DNA of 44,404 bases, from NCBI GenBank assembly GCA_022824225.1, contig JAJEAH010000035.1, forward strand, positions 1 through 44,404. The letters run 5' to 3'. Positions 17,897 through 29,114 of this stretch are shown here, one piece after another (the first letter of the stretch is position 1; each line of letters starts with the position of its first letter). The stretch comes from Chloroflexota bacterium (GTDB lineage: Bacteria > Chloroflexota > UBA11872 > VXOZ01). The position numbers and the translations under genes were made by a program. Below the pieces are notes generated by a model. It did no database searches and had not been told where the DNA came from. It saw nothing but the letters and a program-made list of their open reading frames with translations.

Positions 17897-18768
17897 TGGG
17901 GATGCCAGCCGCGGCCAGGGTCGGTGTCATTGGCGGCACGGGATTCGCAGACATCGAAGGGCTGCAGGACCGCCGCGAGGTGCACATCGCTACGCCCTTC
18001 GGCCCGCCGAGTGACGCCTATACGTTGGGTTCGCTGCAAGGCATCCCGCTGGCATTTCTCCCCCGGCACGGGCGCGGACACCACGTGCAGCCCACAGACG
18101 TGAACGCGCATGCCAATATCTTTGGCTTCAAGCGGCTGGGCGTGGAATTCTTGATCTCCGTTTCCGCTTGCGGTTCCTTGCGCGAAGAATTCGCGCCCCA
18201 GCACATCATCGTGCCTGACCAGCTCTACGACCATACGAGGCACCGCGTAAGCACGTTCTTCGGCAACGGCATCGTGGCCCACGTGAGCTTTGCCCAGCCG
18301 TACTGTCCGGCCCTCGGCGACGTGCTCTTCGAGAGCGGGCAAGACGTGGACGTGGCGCTGCACAAGGGCGGCGCGTACATTTGCATGGAAGGCCCGCAGT
18401 TTTCCACGAAAGCGGAATCAGAAGTCTACCGCCGCTGGGGCATGGACGTCATCGGCATGACGGCCGTGCCGGAGGCAAAGCTGGCTCGAGAAGCCGAGAT
18501 CTGCTACGCCACGCTGGCCTGCGTTACCGACTACGACGTCTGGCACGATACGGCCGGTGAAGTGACGGTGGAAATGGTGGTTGAGAACCTCCACCAGAAC
18601 GTAGACCATGCCAAGGAAATCGTGCGGCGCGCCATCACCGCTCTGCCGGCTGAGCGCGAGGGATGCCCCTGTCCTACCGCACTTGCCAACGCCATCATCA
18701 CGGCCCCGGAGAGTGTGCCGCCGGCACAGCGCGCTACGTTAGACTTGCTCGTCGGAAAGTACCTGTAG
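17896..18768 (+). CDS. mtnP: S-methyl-5'-thioadenosine phosphorylase
   Basis: Splits methylthioadenosine with phosphate into adenine and methylthioribose-1-phosphate, the substrate of mtnA just upstream. In the 290-aa protein: phosphate loop VIGGTGF (about 11-17), LPRHGRGHHVQPTDVNAHAN, SVSACGSLRE, MEGPQFSTKAES, MTAVPEAKLAREAEICYA and TDYDVW. The last group separates MTA phosphorylases from purine nucleoside phosphorylases. It begins on the last base of the mtnA stop. A sugar kinase follows after 96 bases, then ahcY and metK. Confidence 0.95.
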   Translation: MGMPAAARVGVIGGTGFADIEGLQDRREVHIATPFGPPSDAYTLGSLQGIPLAFLPRHGRGHHVQPTDVNAHANIFGFKRLGVEFLISVSACGSLREEFAPQHIIVPDQLYDHTRHRVSTFFGNGIVAHVSFAQPYCPALGDVLFESGQDVDVALHKGGAYICMEGPQFSTKAESEVYRRWGMDVIGMTAVPEAKLAREAEICYATLACVTDYDVWHDTAGEVTVEMVVENLHQNVDHAKEIVRRAITALPAEREGCPCPTALANAIITAPESVPPAQRATLDLLVGKYL

Positions 18769-18864
18769 CCCGTGCCCGGTAGCCGGTCTTGGCGCAACGT
18801 GCACACGCCCGCTTGCGGGTACCGGCTGGGATGCCGCCAACCTGAAGAGAGACACTAGACAGAC

Positions 18865-21073
<2,209 letters not shown>

Positions 21074-21141
21074 GCAACCCCGGTGGCGCCGATGCGCCGC
21101 CCTCCCCAAGTTAGGCTTGAGAGGACGAGAAGGAGATTACT

Positions 21142-22365
21142 ATGAGTTTGGGCATGGCTTCATCCGGGAAAGTGCTCTTTACATCGGAGTCGGTGACCGA
21201 GGGTCATCCCGATAAGATGTGCGACGCGATCTCGGATGCGGTATTGGATGCGTACATCGGCCAGGACCCTCAGGCGCGGGTCGCCTGCGAAACGGCTACG
21301 ACCACGGGGCTCATCCTCGTTTTGGGCGAGATTACCGGACGCGCCAACGTGGACATTGCGAAGACTGCCCGCGGCGTCGCGGCGGATATTGGGTACACGT
21401 CAAGCGATTTTGGCTTTGACAGTGAGACTTGCGCCGTGGCCGTCTCCGTGAAAGAACAGTCCGCCGACATCGCTTTAGGCGTGGATTTGGCTTTGGAAGC
21501 CAGGGACGGCGACGGTGACGACCTGCTCGCAACCGGCGCCGGGGATCAGGGCATGATGATCGGCTATGCCTGCAACGAGACATCCGAACTCATGCCCATG
21601 CCCATCATGTTGGCGCACCAACTGGTCCAGCAGCTTGCCGCGCTGCGCCATGACGGCAGCCTTGACTACTTGCGCCCCGACGGCAAGTCGCAGGTAACCG
21701 TGGAGTACCACCACGGCAAACCCGTTCGGGTGGATACCGTCGTCCTCTCCACCCAGCACCATCCCGATGCGGACCACGAGACAATTAGCCGCGATCTCAT
21801 CGAACTATGCGCGCGCGAAGTGCTGCCGACGGCGTTGCTGGATGACACCACCCGGTTCCTCGTGAATCCGACGGGTCGCTTTGTCACCGGCGGACCCATG
21901 GGCGACGCCGGGCTGACCGGGCGCAAGATCATCGTCGACACCTACGGCGGCATGGCCCGCCACGGCGGGGGCGCGTTCTCGGGCAAGGATCCGACCAAGG
22001 TCGACCGTTCCGCGGCCTACGCCACGCGCCACGTGGCAAAAAACATCGTGGCGGCCGGGCTGGCCGACCGGTGCGAGATCCAGATTGCCTACGCCATCGG
22101 CACGGCCAATCCCGTCTCCATCATGGTGGACACCTTCGGCACGGGGCGTGTTTCGGATGAGGCTTTGGTTGCGCTCATTCACGAGCACTTCGACTTGCGC
22201 CCCGCGGCCATCATCCGGGACCTGGATCTGCGGCGGCCAATCTACCGCGCTACGGCGGCCTACGGCCACTTCGGACGCACAGACATCGACGCTCCTTGGG
22301 AAGCGACAGACAAGGCTGAGGCTCTGCGCAGCGCAGCGGGGAAACTCTCCGGCGCGACTACATGA
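21142..22365 (+). CDS. metK: S-adenosylmethionine synthetase
   Basis: Makes SAM from methionine and ATP; cytoplasmic. The 407-aa protein has all signatures: [20 protein letters not shown] with the catalytic His and Asp, [46 protein letters not shown], and the P-loop-like [25 protein letters not shown] precedes the ATG. With ahcY and the two mtn genes it forms a SAM production and by-product recycling block. A short GC hairpin (GGTGGCGC/GCGCCGCC, about 21080-21100) lies between ahcY and metK and might modulate read-through. Confidence 0.97.
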   Translation: MSLGMASSGKVLFTSESVTEGHPDKMCDAISDAVLDAYIGQDPQARVACETATTTGLILVLGEITGRANVDIAKTARGVAADIGYTSSDFGFDSETCAVAVSVKEQSADIALGVDLALEARDGDGDDLLATGAGDQGMMIGYACNETSELMPMPIMLAHQLVQQLAALRHDGSLDYLRPDGKSQVTVEYHHGKPVRVDTVVLSTQHHPDADHETISRDLIELCAREVLPTALLDDTTRFLVNPTGRFVTGGPMGDAGLTGRKIIVDTYGGMARHGGGAFSGKDPTKVDRSAAYATRHVAKNIVAAGLADRCEIQIAYAIGTANPVSIMVDTFGTGRVSDEALVALIHEHFDLRPAAIIRDLDLRRPIYRATAAYGHFGRTDIDAPWEATDKAEALRSAAGKLSGATT

Positions 22366-22447
22366 CCGTTAGCGCCGCCACGCCACTCTCGCCCACAGCC
22401 GGTCGCGCCTGCGCCTTTGGCTGCGGGGCAGTCTCCGGTGCCCGGCT

Positions 22448-23482
22448 GTGAGCGGCCGGTCGCCACGCGACGCGCGGACCCGCGTCACGCAGTTAGCGCG
22501 CCTGGCCGTCGGCCTTGCCATAACGGCCGTTACGCTCTATATCGTCTACCGGGACGCGGATCCCCGGCTGATGCTGGAAGCGCTCGGGGACTTCAACCTG
22601 GTGATGCTGGCGCCCTTCGGCTTGCTCTACGCCATTCAGCTTTGGGCAAAGACGGAACGATGGGCGCAACTACTCGAACGGGGGTCCGTTAGCCTGCGGA
22701 TTCTCTTCTCCTCCATGATGGTTGGGTACACCGTCAATACGCTCCTGCCGGCCCGCCTCGGCGAAGTCGCCCGCGTGTACCTGCTGCAGAAGCGAGCAAA
22801 CGTGCCGGCCGGTCGCACGCTCTCCACCATCGTCGTGGAGCGTTTGCTGGACGTAGCCACCGTGGTGCTCATTCTCGGCATCGCGTTGCTGGCCGTAGAC
22901 CTGCCGGATTGGATGCGGTCGTCGGTGCTGCTTGGCACGGGGTTGCTGGTGGCGGGCCTGATCGTGCTCCTTGTGATTGCGTATCTCCCAAGACGGGTGC
23001 TTACCCGAGCACAAGCGGCCGCGCCCGTTCTGGAACGCTTGCCGTTTCGGGGCACAATCGAGTCCGGCTTTGCCTTGCTGGTGGAAATGGTGCGAACGCG
23101 GCGGGGCCTGTGGGCCTTCGCGTGGTCGCTGCCGTCGTGGGCGTGCGTGGTGGCCGGCACGCACGTCATCCTGCTCGGCTTCGGCTTCGACGTGCCTATC
23201 TGGGCGAGTATGGTGCTCGTCGGCGCGACGACGCTCGGCATGACGATACCGTCATCACCGGGCTACGTGGGCGTCTTCCACTTGCTCGCAGCCGAAGCGC
23301 TGGAACTGTTCGGCGTGGCGGAGAGCCCGGCGGAAACGGCGGCGCTACTCATTCACGTGGTCAGCTTCACGCCGGTGACGCTGCTGGGCCTCTATTACCT
23401 CTGGGCAGACGGACTGGGTTCCATCGGCGGACTGGCCCAAGAGAGCGCGAGCATCGGCCAGCCACGGGACACTGGCAGTTAG
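22448..23482 (+). CDS. Flippase-like integral membrane protein (LPG synthase TM domain / UPF0104)
   Basis: A 344-aa polytopic membrane protein of the lysylphosphatidylglycerol-synthase transmembrane family, without the soluble lysyltransferase domain. About eight hydrophobic helices are visible. Typical features are the conserved MVGYTVNTLLPARLGEVARVYLL-type region (about residues 91-113), STIVVERLLDVATVV and MTIPSSPGYVGVFHLLA. Stand-alone members are thought to move glycolipids or isoprenoid-linked sugars across membranes. It converges on the inositol-lipid cluster that ends 550 bases away, so a role in moving those lipids is conceivable but unproven. GTG start at 22448. Confidence 0.82.
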   Translation: MSGRSPRDARTRVTQLARLAVGLAITAVTLYIVYRDADPRLMLEALGDFNLVMLAPFGLLYAIQLWAKTERWAQLLERGSVSLRILFSSMMVGYTVNTLLPARLGEVARVYLLQKRANVPAGRTLSTIVVERLLDVATVVLILGIALLAVDLPDWMRSSVLLGTGLLVAGLIVLLVIAYLPRRVLTRAQAAAPVLERLPFRGTIESGFALLVEMVRTRRGLWAFAWSLPSWACVVAGTHVILLGFGFDVPIWASMVLVGATTLGMTIPSSPGYVGVFHLLAAEALELFGVAESPAETAALLIHVVSFTPVTLLGLYYLWADGLGSIGGLAQESASIGQPRDTGS

Positions 23483-23646
23483 CGGGTTCAAGGCTTGGGT
23501 GGGCAAGAGGCGAGACGTGTGGTCGTCTCTTGGCCTGAACCAACAGCCAATTGACTTTGAGGGTAGTCCCATGGCAGGCCCGTCTTGCGCGCGCCGGGGG
23601 GACTGGGACGTGCCCCGCAACGAAAGTCTGGGATTGGCAGGTCTCT

Positions 23647-23730
23647 TAGATTCCTCGCTCCGCTCGGAATGACAGTACGCCGCGCTCGGTCTGACTTGTC
23701 ATTCCGAACGGAGCGCAGAGAGGAATCTAG
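23647..23730. repeat. Dispersed palindromic repeat, outward-facing arms
   Basis: Right-type arm TAGATTCCTCGC...GGAATGACA (23647-23674) precedes left-type arm TGTCATTCCGAAC...AATCTAG (23697-23730), the reverse order of the copies near 4.6 kb. It is still a palindrome, with a 22-base spacer containing GCCGCGCTCGG. Confidence 0.7.
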
Positions 23731-23767
23731 TGGTTCAGCCACTCTGAGGCGATGAACTGAGACAACG

Positions 23768-23794
23768 AGAGCGCAGGTTGCAGACCTGCGCTCT
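23768..23794. terminator. Hairpin between convergent genes (possible bidirectional terminator)
   Basis: Arms AGAGCGCAGGT (23768-23778) and ACCTGCGCTCT (23784-23794), an 11-bp perfect stem with loop TGCAG. The following sequence is only weakly T-rich, so termination efficiency is uncertain. Confidence 0.45.
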
Positions 23795-23881
23795 TCCCAG
23801 TCTTAGCGGGCAATCGCGTAGTACGATAGCCTCGTCAAGGCACTTCTGTCCAACTAATGGTGCAATGCGCCAACTGCGCCG

Positions 23882-23907
23882 GCGGAATCCCGGTCTTCGG
23901 ATTCCGC
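23882..23907. other. Second hairpin between convergent genes
   Basis: Arms GCGGAATCC (23882-23890) and GGATTCCGC (23899-23907) around an 8-base loop. No T-run. Confidence 0.4.
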
Positions 23908-24029
23908 GAACATGACCCGACGCCCCGCCCGAATTCACACCAAGCCGCCTAAAATGTCCATTTGCCGCTGTTGCCCTGCCGCAAAGGAACCCCATCCCGC
24001 ATGGGCGAGACTACCTTCACGGATTCCGC

Positions 24030-24623
24030 CTAGTCACTCAACTGCCGCCACACATGGACCACGCGCTGCAGCGTGGTCAGCAGCGTCAAGACGGCCAACA
24101 GCCAGATGACGATCTTCAATACGATGAGCAACGAGACCGGCAACAGCAAGGCTATGCCAAGGGCGATAACGCGTTCCGGACGCTGGAACCAACCGATGCT
24201 GCAGGAAAGCCCCAGGCCCTCCGCGCGCGCCCGCGTGTAGCTCACCATCTGAGACCCTATCAGCATGACGGCCGTGCCCACAACCATCGGGTTGTCCTGG
24301 CGGCTGAGAAAAAACCCGATCAAACCCAGGCAGATTGCAGCCTCAGACAGCCTATCCAACGTCGAGTCAAAGAAGGCGCCGAAGGTTGTGCCACCATCGC
24401 TCACGCGCGCCAACGCGCCGTCCACCATGTCGAACGCGCTGGCCACCAATACGAGGATTGCGGCCCACGGCCACACCCCTTGCCAAACGGCCGCGGCGGC
24501 CACGAGGCTCAACATGAAGCCGAACGTCGTAACCGTGTTCGCTTGAATCCCAAGTCGGGCCAGCGGGCGTGCCAGTGATTCCATTGCGCCCTGTGCCCAA
24601 TCGCGAACCCCAGGATGTATCAT
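24030..24623 (-). CDS. CDP-alcohol phosphatidyltransferase, probable phosphatidylinositol-phosphate synthase
   Basis: Integral membrane enzyme of 197 aa that joins a CDP-diacylglycerol lipid to an alcohol. It carries the complete family motif D-G-x2-A-R-x8-G-x3-D-x3-D, as VDGALARVSDGGTTFGAFFD then STLD, near residue 67, with several hydrophobic helices after it. The family includes PGP synthase, PS synthase and PIP synthase. Sequence alone does not settle the alcohol, but location at the end of a run with ino1, a PimA-like transferase and a PatA-like acyltransferase points to inositol-1-phosphate, as for mycobacterial PgsA1. The PimA-like gene ends 69 bases upstream. Confidence 0.85.
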   Translation of the reverse strand: MIHPGVRDWAQGAMESLARPLARLGIQANTVTTFGFMLSLVAAAAVWQGVWPWAAILVLVASAFDMVDGALARVSDGGTTFGAFFDSTLDRLSEAAICLGLIGFFLSRQDNPMVVGTAVMLIGSQMVSYTRARAEGLGLSCSIGWFQRPERVIALGIALLLPVSLLIVLKIVIWLLAVLTLLTTLQRVVHVWRQLSD

Positions 24624-24692
24624 GGTTCCGCTATCTCCATTAGCTTGCCGCCCGGTCTTGAACGACTCCGTCTGCCCGGGAAGAATCCAGCT

Positions 24693-25883
24693 CTACTTCC
24701 GCCGTCGCGGAATCCTCGCCCAGTTATACCGTCGCGTACGCGGCGTCTTGCGCGCAATGCACTCCTCGTAATAGGAGACAATCTGCGTCGCGACTTTTTC
24801 CCACGAATAGTCCTTGGCTGCCGCCAAGCCGCTCGCTCCCGCATCCTCCCGCAGCGACTCCTGTTCGAGAAACCGCAATAGGGCGCGGGCCAAGGCCCCG
24901 TCATCCTCCGGGGGCACCAGCAGCCCCGCGCCGGTGTCTGCCAGAACGCCATGGTAGCCCTCGATGTTGGAGGCCACGACCGGCCTACCGGCTGCCATGG
25001 CTTCCAGGAGCACAATGCCCTGGCTCTCGCCGCCGGTGGATGGCGCGCAAAAGACGTGGCACGACTTGTAGTACCGCACTTTGTCTTCCCTGCTCACGAA
25101 CCCCACGAATACGACGTTGGCGAGTCCCAATTGGGCAACCTTCTTCTCATAATCGGCGCGTTGTTCCTCCGTGAAGGCTCCCACCACGATGAGGCGCACC
25201 GGTTGGGGGCAGTGCCGCTGCACCGTTTGCAGCGCCTGCAGGAGATAGGTCAAACCCTTGCGCTTCTCAAGCCTTCCCACGAACAGCACGTTGAGCATGC
25301 CGTCGTTCAAGTGGGAGAATGGCGCCAGGCCGCCCTGAAACAAGCCGGCATCGATGCCGTTGGGAATAATGCGGTACTGGGCCGGAAAGTAGCGCTCGAT
25401 CAACTGGCGGGCCGCGGCGGAAACGGCGATGTGTCCTTGCAGCCGGCTGAAGTATCGCTTGAGGAGCGGTTTGCCGTAGAGATAGGCAAAGTGCGAGCGC
25501 CGGTACGTGTGAAACGTGCCGACGTTTACCGTGCGGGCATGCCGCAAGACCGTTATCGGCAACGCCGGCGCCAACGGTTCATGCAGGTGTACCACGTCGA
25601 ACCGCTCCTGGGCAAGGATCTGCTTTACCTGGCGCGAGAGCGTGAGCGAAAGCGAAATGCGGGCCACAGACGCATTCGTCGGGACTCTAACGATTGTCTT
25701 GCCGACGCGGTAGAGATTGTCGTACGGCAGTTCCTCTTCCGGTTGAGACGATGGGGCGAGGATGCGCACCTCATGGCCCATCTCCCGAAATTGCACATTG
25801 AGGTGACTGATGTGCTCAGTCACACCGCCGGGATATGCATAGTCGTAGGGCGAAACGAGGGCGATCTTCACGTTTGGCCTCAC
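24693..25883 (-). CDS. GT4 glycosyltransferase, PimA-like
   Basis: A 396-aa GT-B glycosyltransferase. The N-terminal IALVSPYDYAYPGGVTEHI matches the acceptor-side start of PimA, which adds the first mannose from GDP-mannose to phosphatidylinositol on the inner membrane face. The C-terminal nucleotide-sugar domain has VLFVGRLEKRKGLTYLL, VVFVGFVSREDKVRYY and the E-x7-E region GGESQGIVLLEAMAAGRPVV. The GTG at 25883 overlaps the PHP gene stop by 4 bases; a second GTG at 25871 would give a MKIALVSPYD start and is equally plausible. The basic tail (RRYNWARIPRRRK) could contact the membrane. The mannose acceptor role is inferred from the cluster. Confidence 0.87.
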   Translation of the reverse strand: MRPNVKIALVSPYDYAYPGGVTEHISHLNVQFREMGHEVRILAPSSQPEEELPYDNLYRVGKTIVRVPTNASVARISLSLTLSRQVKQILAQERFDVVHLHEPLAPALPITVLRHARTVNVGTFHTYRRSHFAYLYGKPLLKRYFSRLQGHIAVSAAARQLIERYFPAQYRIIPNGIDAGLFQGGLAPFSHLNDGMLNVLFVGRLEKRKGLTYLLQALQTVQRHCPQPVRLIVVGAFTEEQRADYEKKVAQLGLANVVFVGFVSREDKVRYYKSCHVFCAPSTGGESQGIVLLEAMAAGRPVVASNIEGYHGVLADTGAGLLVPPEDDGALARALLRFLEQESLREDAGASGLAAAKDYSWEKVATQIVSYYEECIARKTPRTRRYNWARIPRRRK

Positions 25884-26617
25884 TTCTGCGGAACAAACGC
25901 CTGCCCCAGCCAGTCCGCATACCGCCGCATCTTGCGCCGGAAGTAGGTCATTGATTCATCAAAGTCGAAGTAGCCCCCCCGCGCGAGCGTGGCGCGCTGC
26001 CCGATTGCCGCGCGGAGATCGGCTGCCGTAGAACCCGGAAAGAGCGTGTGCGCCTTGCCAATCCCTTCCAAAATGTGCGCGTCGCTGCCGCCAACCTGGG
26101 CGATACCCAGCCTCTGCTGGATTTCCAGAGCCTTCTCATAGCTCATCTTGCCGGCGGGACTGGCATTCATGACTTCGATGGCGTCGAAGGTGTAGCCCTT
26201 GCGCGCCAGCCGCTTGAACGTAAACTGCCGGAAACTGAGGGTCAGCCAGGACATGGGATGGGGCACGATGACGACTCCTCCCTGCTCTCGAATCGCGTCG
26301 ATGGTCCATTCGGCGCTGCGCAAGACGGGGAATGCCGTCTCTACCCACAAGCCGACCAGATGCCCGTCAAACGTCGACACTTCCACCCCCGGTATCACTT
26401 CCACGCCGGGGAATTGCGCGGCAAGGTCCGCGGCCTCCAGCGCGCCGTGAATCTCATCGTGGTCGGTAACGGCCAACACCGCAATATCCGTCTCCGCGCT
26501 CACGTATTGCAGCATCTGGTAAGGCGAAAACGTGCCGTCGCTGGCATTGGTGTGAATGTGCAAGTCCGCCTTGCTCATGGCAGGGGGGTTCGCATGTGTT
26601 CCCAGATACCGGCGCAT
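25880..26617 (-). CDS. PHP-domain metal-dependent phosphoesterase
   Basis: A 245-aa PHP-fold protein, the group containing histidinol phosphatase and the TrpH/YciV 3',5'-nucleoside bisphosphate phosphatases. Metal ligands are all present: H20 and H22 in DLHIHTNASDG, D27, VTDHDE (D52, H53), E79 in IPGVEVS, H120 in VPHP, and D179/H181 in GGSDAH. It is therefore probably an active phosphatase or nuclease. It sits inside the inositol-lipid cluster, overlapping the PimA-like gene by 4 bases. In the PIP route a phosphatase is needed to turn phosphatidylinositol-phosphate into phosphatidylinositol, so this protein is a candidate; a housekeeping nucleotide role is the main alternative. An ATG at 26578 is a possible later start. 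Confidence 0.83.
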   Translation of the reverse strand: MRRYLGTHANPPAMSKADLHIHTNASDGTFSPYQMLQYVSAETDIAVLAVTDHDEIHGALEAADLAAQFPGVEVIPGVEVSTFDGHLVGLWVETAFPVLRSAEWTIDAIREQGGVVIVPHPMSWLTLSFRQFTFKRLARKGYTFDAIEVMNASPAGKMSYEKALEIQQRLGIAQVGGSDAHILEGIGKAHTLFPGSTAADLRAAIGQRATLARGGYFDFDESMTYFRRKMRRYADWLGQAFVPQK

Positions 26618-26632
26618 GCCTAGCCTATCCCT

Positions 26633-27544
26633 TTACATCCGGCGGGCAGGGGGTTCCGCCACGGACAATGGCCGGAGCCACATGGGCCGAAACATGTACC
26701 ACTGTTCGGGGCACGATCGAATGATCTCCTCCAATGTGTCCGTAAGCACTTGCATAACGACTTGAAGGTCACGCTCCTCATCGTCGCTGCGGACCGCATA
26801 GACCGGCGGATAGACGGTAACCGACAGACCGTTGTCCTCGCCCCGCCGGCACTGGCACATTACGAGCGGCGCTCCCGTTCGCAAGGCGAGCGCCGCCGGG
26901 CCCACCGGCAAAAACGCTTTGCTGCCAAAGAACGTGACCGGCACACCGCGCCCCTCCATGGGTCGGTCGAACAGCAAGCCAACCACGCCATTTGCCTGCA
27001 ACTGCCGCAACATCGCGCGCAGCCCTCGCTCTACCGGCACGGTATCGAAACCCAGCCGCTGCCGCACGCGCCCAACAACCCAATCCAGTGCGCCGTTGCT
27101 GAACGTGTCCACCGGGATGAGCACCGGGAAACGCTGCGCCAACATCGCGCCGCCGAGATCCCAAAGGCCAAAGTGGCCGGATACGAATATCGCGCCTTTG
27201 CCGGCCTGCAGCGCTTCGGTGAGGTGTTCTTCGCCGTGGAACTCCCGCACGCGCCGCTGCAAGCGCTCGGGGGTAATGCGCAGCCAGCCCAAGAAATCAG
27301 CCAGGTACCAACCGTAATTCTCCATGGACTTCTTAGCCAGCGCACTCGTCTCGGGATCCTCAACCGGCCGGCCAAGCACGTGGGACATGTTGGCTACGGC
27401 GTTCTCTCGTCCCGTACGCCACAGGGCAAACGCCCCTCGCGCCGCCAGGCTTGCGACGCCATACTTCACCGTCTGCGGTATTGCGCTGTCGAGAGCGGCG
27501 CCCGTCAGCAACAAGAGCCGTCCCGTAAGGCCGGCCAACGACAT
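26633..27544 (-). CDS. LpxL/PatA-like phospholipid or glycolipid acyltransferase
   Basis: A membrane-associated acyltransferase of about 303 aa in the lauroyl/myristoyl family. Catalytic H-x4-D is present in SGHFGLWDLGG; further family marks are GLLFDRPMEGRGVPVTFFG and PVGPAALALRTGAPLV, with EQWYMFRPMW near the end. In mycobacteria the homologue PatA acylates the mannose of phosphatidylinositol mannosides and sits between pgsA1 and pimA. The open frame extends to 27598 inside ino1; I chose ATG 27544, four bases after the ino1 stop, because MSLAGLTGRLLLLTG starts the expected N-terminal helix. The PHP gene begins 15 bases downstream. Confidence 0.87.
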   Translation of the reverse strand: MSLAGLTGRLLLLTGAALDSAIPQTVKYGVASLAARGAFALWRTGRENAVANMSHVLGRPVEDPETSALAKKSMENYGWYLADFLGWLRITPERLQRRVREFHGEEHLTEALQAGKGAIFVSGHFGLWDLGGAMLAQRFPVLIPVDTFSNGALDWVVGRVRQRLGFDTVPVERGLRAMLRQLQANGVVGLLFDRPMEGRGVPVTFFGSKAFLPVGPAALALRTGAPLVMCQCRRGEDNGLSVTVYPPVYAVRSDDEERDLQVVMQVLTDTLEEIIRSCPEQWYMFRPMWLRPLSVAEPPARRM

Positions 27545-27548
27545 AGCA

Positions 27549-28673
27549 CTAACCCGATTCCGAACCCACCTCGCCCTGGAGAACGTGCTCCGCGTCATTG
27601 CCGGCTCCGGCGATGAACTCTTCCAGCAGCGTCCGCGCGCGATCGTCCGTGATCTGGCGCGGCGGCGACTTCATCAGATACGCCGAAGCGGCCATGAGGT
27701 TGCCGCTCAAGCTGCGGTCCAGCCCAATCTTGGCCAACCGCACGGCGTCGATGACGACACCGGCCGAATTCGGCGAATCCCACACTTCCAGCTTGATTTC
27801 CGCCCGCAACGGCACGTCGCCGAACGACCGCCCATTCATGTAGATGTATGCCCACTTGCGGTCTTGCAGGAACGGCACGTGGTCGCTGGGCCCTATGTAA
27901 ACGTTGTCATCACCGGGGTCGTAGTCCAAGAGCGAGGTCACCGCGTTCGTCTTGGACTCTTTCTTCGAGCTCAGCCGCGCGCGTTCCAGCATATTGAGGA
28001 AGTCAGTGTTGCCCCCCACGTTGAGCTGGCTGGTCTCTTCCAAGCGCACGCCGCGGTCCCGGAACAAGCGCGCCAGCGTGCGGTGCACGATGGTAGCGCC
28101 CACCTGAGACTTGATGTCGTCGCCAATGATGGGCACGCCCGCTTCGTGAAAACGGCGCTGCCAATAAGGCTCGCGTCCAATGAAAACGGGTATGCAGTTC
28201 ACGAAGCCGCATCCGGCCCGCAGCACCTGCTCAACGTACCACTTGGTCGCCTCTTCACTGCCCACCGGCAAGTAGCTCACCACAACGTCGGTGCCGGTGT
28301 CTTTGAGTATGCTCACAATGTCGTCGGTTGCGCCGGGCGCCTTGTGGACGACTTCGCTGACGTAGCGACCGATGCCGTCGTGGGTCATGCCGCGCTTCAC
28401 CGTCACGCCGATCGATTCCACGTCGGCGAACTTGATGGTGTTGTTCGGCGCTTCCCAGATGGCCTCGCCTAAGTCCTTGCCTACTTTATTCTGGTCCACG
28501 TCAAAGGCGGCCGAAAACTCGATATCGCTAATGTGGTAGTCGCCTAGGCGCACGTGCATGAGACCGGGAACGAAATCCGTGTCTGCCGCGTCCCGGTAGT
28601 ATTGCACCCCCTGGATGAGGGATGACGCGCAGTTTCCTACGCCTACAATCGCAACCCGTACCTTACTACTCAC
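27549..28673 (-). CDS. ino1: Inositol-3-phosphate synthase
   Basis: NAD-dependent enzyme that cyclises glucose-6-phosphate to inositol-phosphate, the only de novo route to inositol. The 374-aa protein matches the bacterial/archaeal form: [108 protein letters not shown] and [22 protein letters not shown] start at 28673 has AGGGAGAG about 10 bases upstream. It is the first enzyme gene of the minus-strand cluster and lies 108 bases after the arsR-type regulator, which may control it. Confidence 0.97.
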   Translation of the reverse strand: MSSKVRVAIVGVGNCASSLIQGVQYYRDAADTDFVPGLMHVRLGDYHISDIEFSAAFDVDQNKVGKDLGEAIWEAPNNTIKFADVESIGVTVKRGMTHDGIGRYVSEVVHKAPGATDDIVSILKDTGTDVVVSYLPVGSEEATKWYVEQVLRAGCGFVNCIPVFIGREPYWQRRFHEAGVPIIGDDIKSQVGATIVHRTLARLFRDRGVRLEETSQLNVGGNTDFLNMLERARLSSKKESKTNAVTSLLDYDPGDDNVYIGPSDHVPFLQDRKWAYIYMNGRSFGDVPLRAEIKLEVWDSPNSAGVVIDAVRLAKIGLDRSLSGNLMAASAYLMKSPPRQITDDRARTLLEEFIAGAGNDAEHVLQGEVGSESG

Positions 28674-28781
28674 CGGTTCAACTCTCCCTGACGCCGTTTA
28701 CAATACTTCCTGCTGTTTCTTGCGGTGTGCGGTCACCATGCCGCGCCCGTTCATACCCCAATCGTGCCCTGCTTGCTTTCG

Positions 28782-29114
28782 CTAAGATGAGCTTGCAGCC
28801 TGCTTCGCAAGCGCCGGATCCGCATCGGCATCCGGTTCCGTTCCAAGCAGGCTATCTAGTCCTCGGGAGACCCGCTGCAGCCCGGAGCGATTGACCGCGT
28901 AGCGGACTTGCCGTCCATCTTTCGTTGCGTCCACCAACCCCGCGCGCCGCAATATGCTCAAGTGCCACGAGAGCAACGGCTGGCTGATATGCACTTGCTC
29001 ACGCAATTCGGTCACCGTCATGGTCTCTCCAGCCGCCAAGAGTTGGAGTATCTCCAAACGCGATCGACTGGCAAGGGCACGCAACTGTCTCCTGAGTTCA
29101 CCAACCGATTGCAT
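28782..29114 (-). CDS. ArsR-family winged-helix regulator
   Basis: A 110-aa DNA-binding repressor. The wHTH region reads LRALASRSRLEILQLLAAGE, TVTELREQVHISQPLLSWHL, SILRRAGLVDATKDGRQVRYAV. No metal-binding CxC pair is present in helix 3 or elsewhere, so it is not a classic arsenic or zinc sensor, and the signal is unknown. It is directly upstream of ino1 on the same strand, so it may autoregulate and control inositol-lipid synthesis. An inverted TCAA-N6-TTGA lies 43 bases before its start. The Ala/Asp-rich tail is probably disordered. Confidence 0.88.
   Translation of the reverse strand: MQSVGELRRQLRALASRSRLEILQLLAAGETMTVTELREQVHISQPLLSWHLSILRRAGLVDATKDGRQVRYAVNRSGLQRVSRGLDSLLGTEPDADADPALAKQAASSS

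Larger units (their letters stand above)
23483..24029. other. Convergent intergenic stretch with repeats and hairpins, 547 bp
   Basis: Separates the ends of the flippase-like gene and the phosphatidyltransferase gene. It holds one palindromic-repeat copy (23647-23730) and two hairpins (23768-23794, 23882-23907); either hairpin could end transcription from both sides. No gene is supported. Confidence 0.55.
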
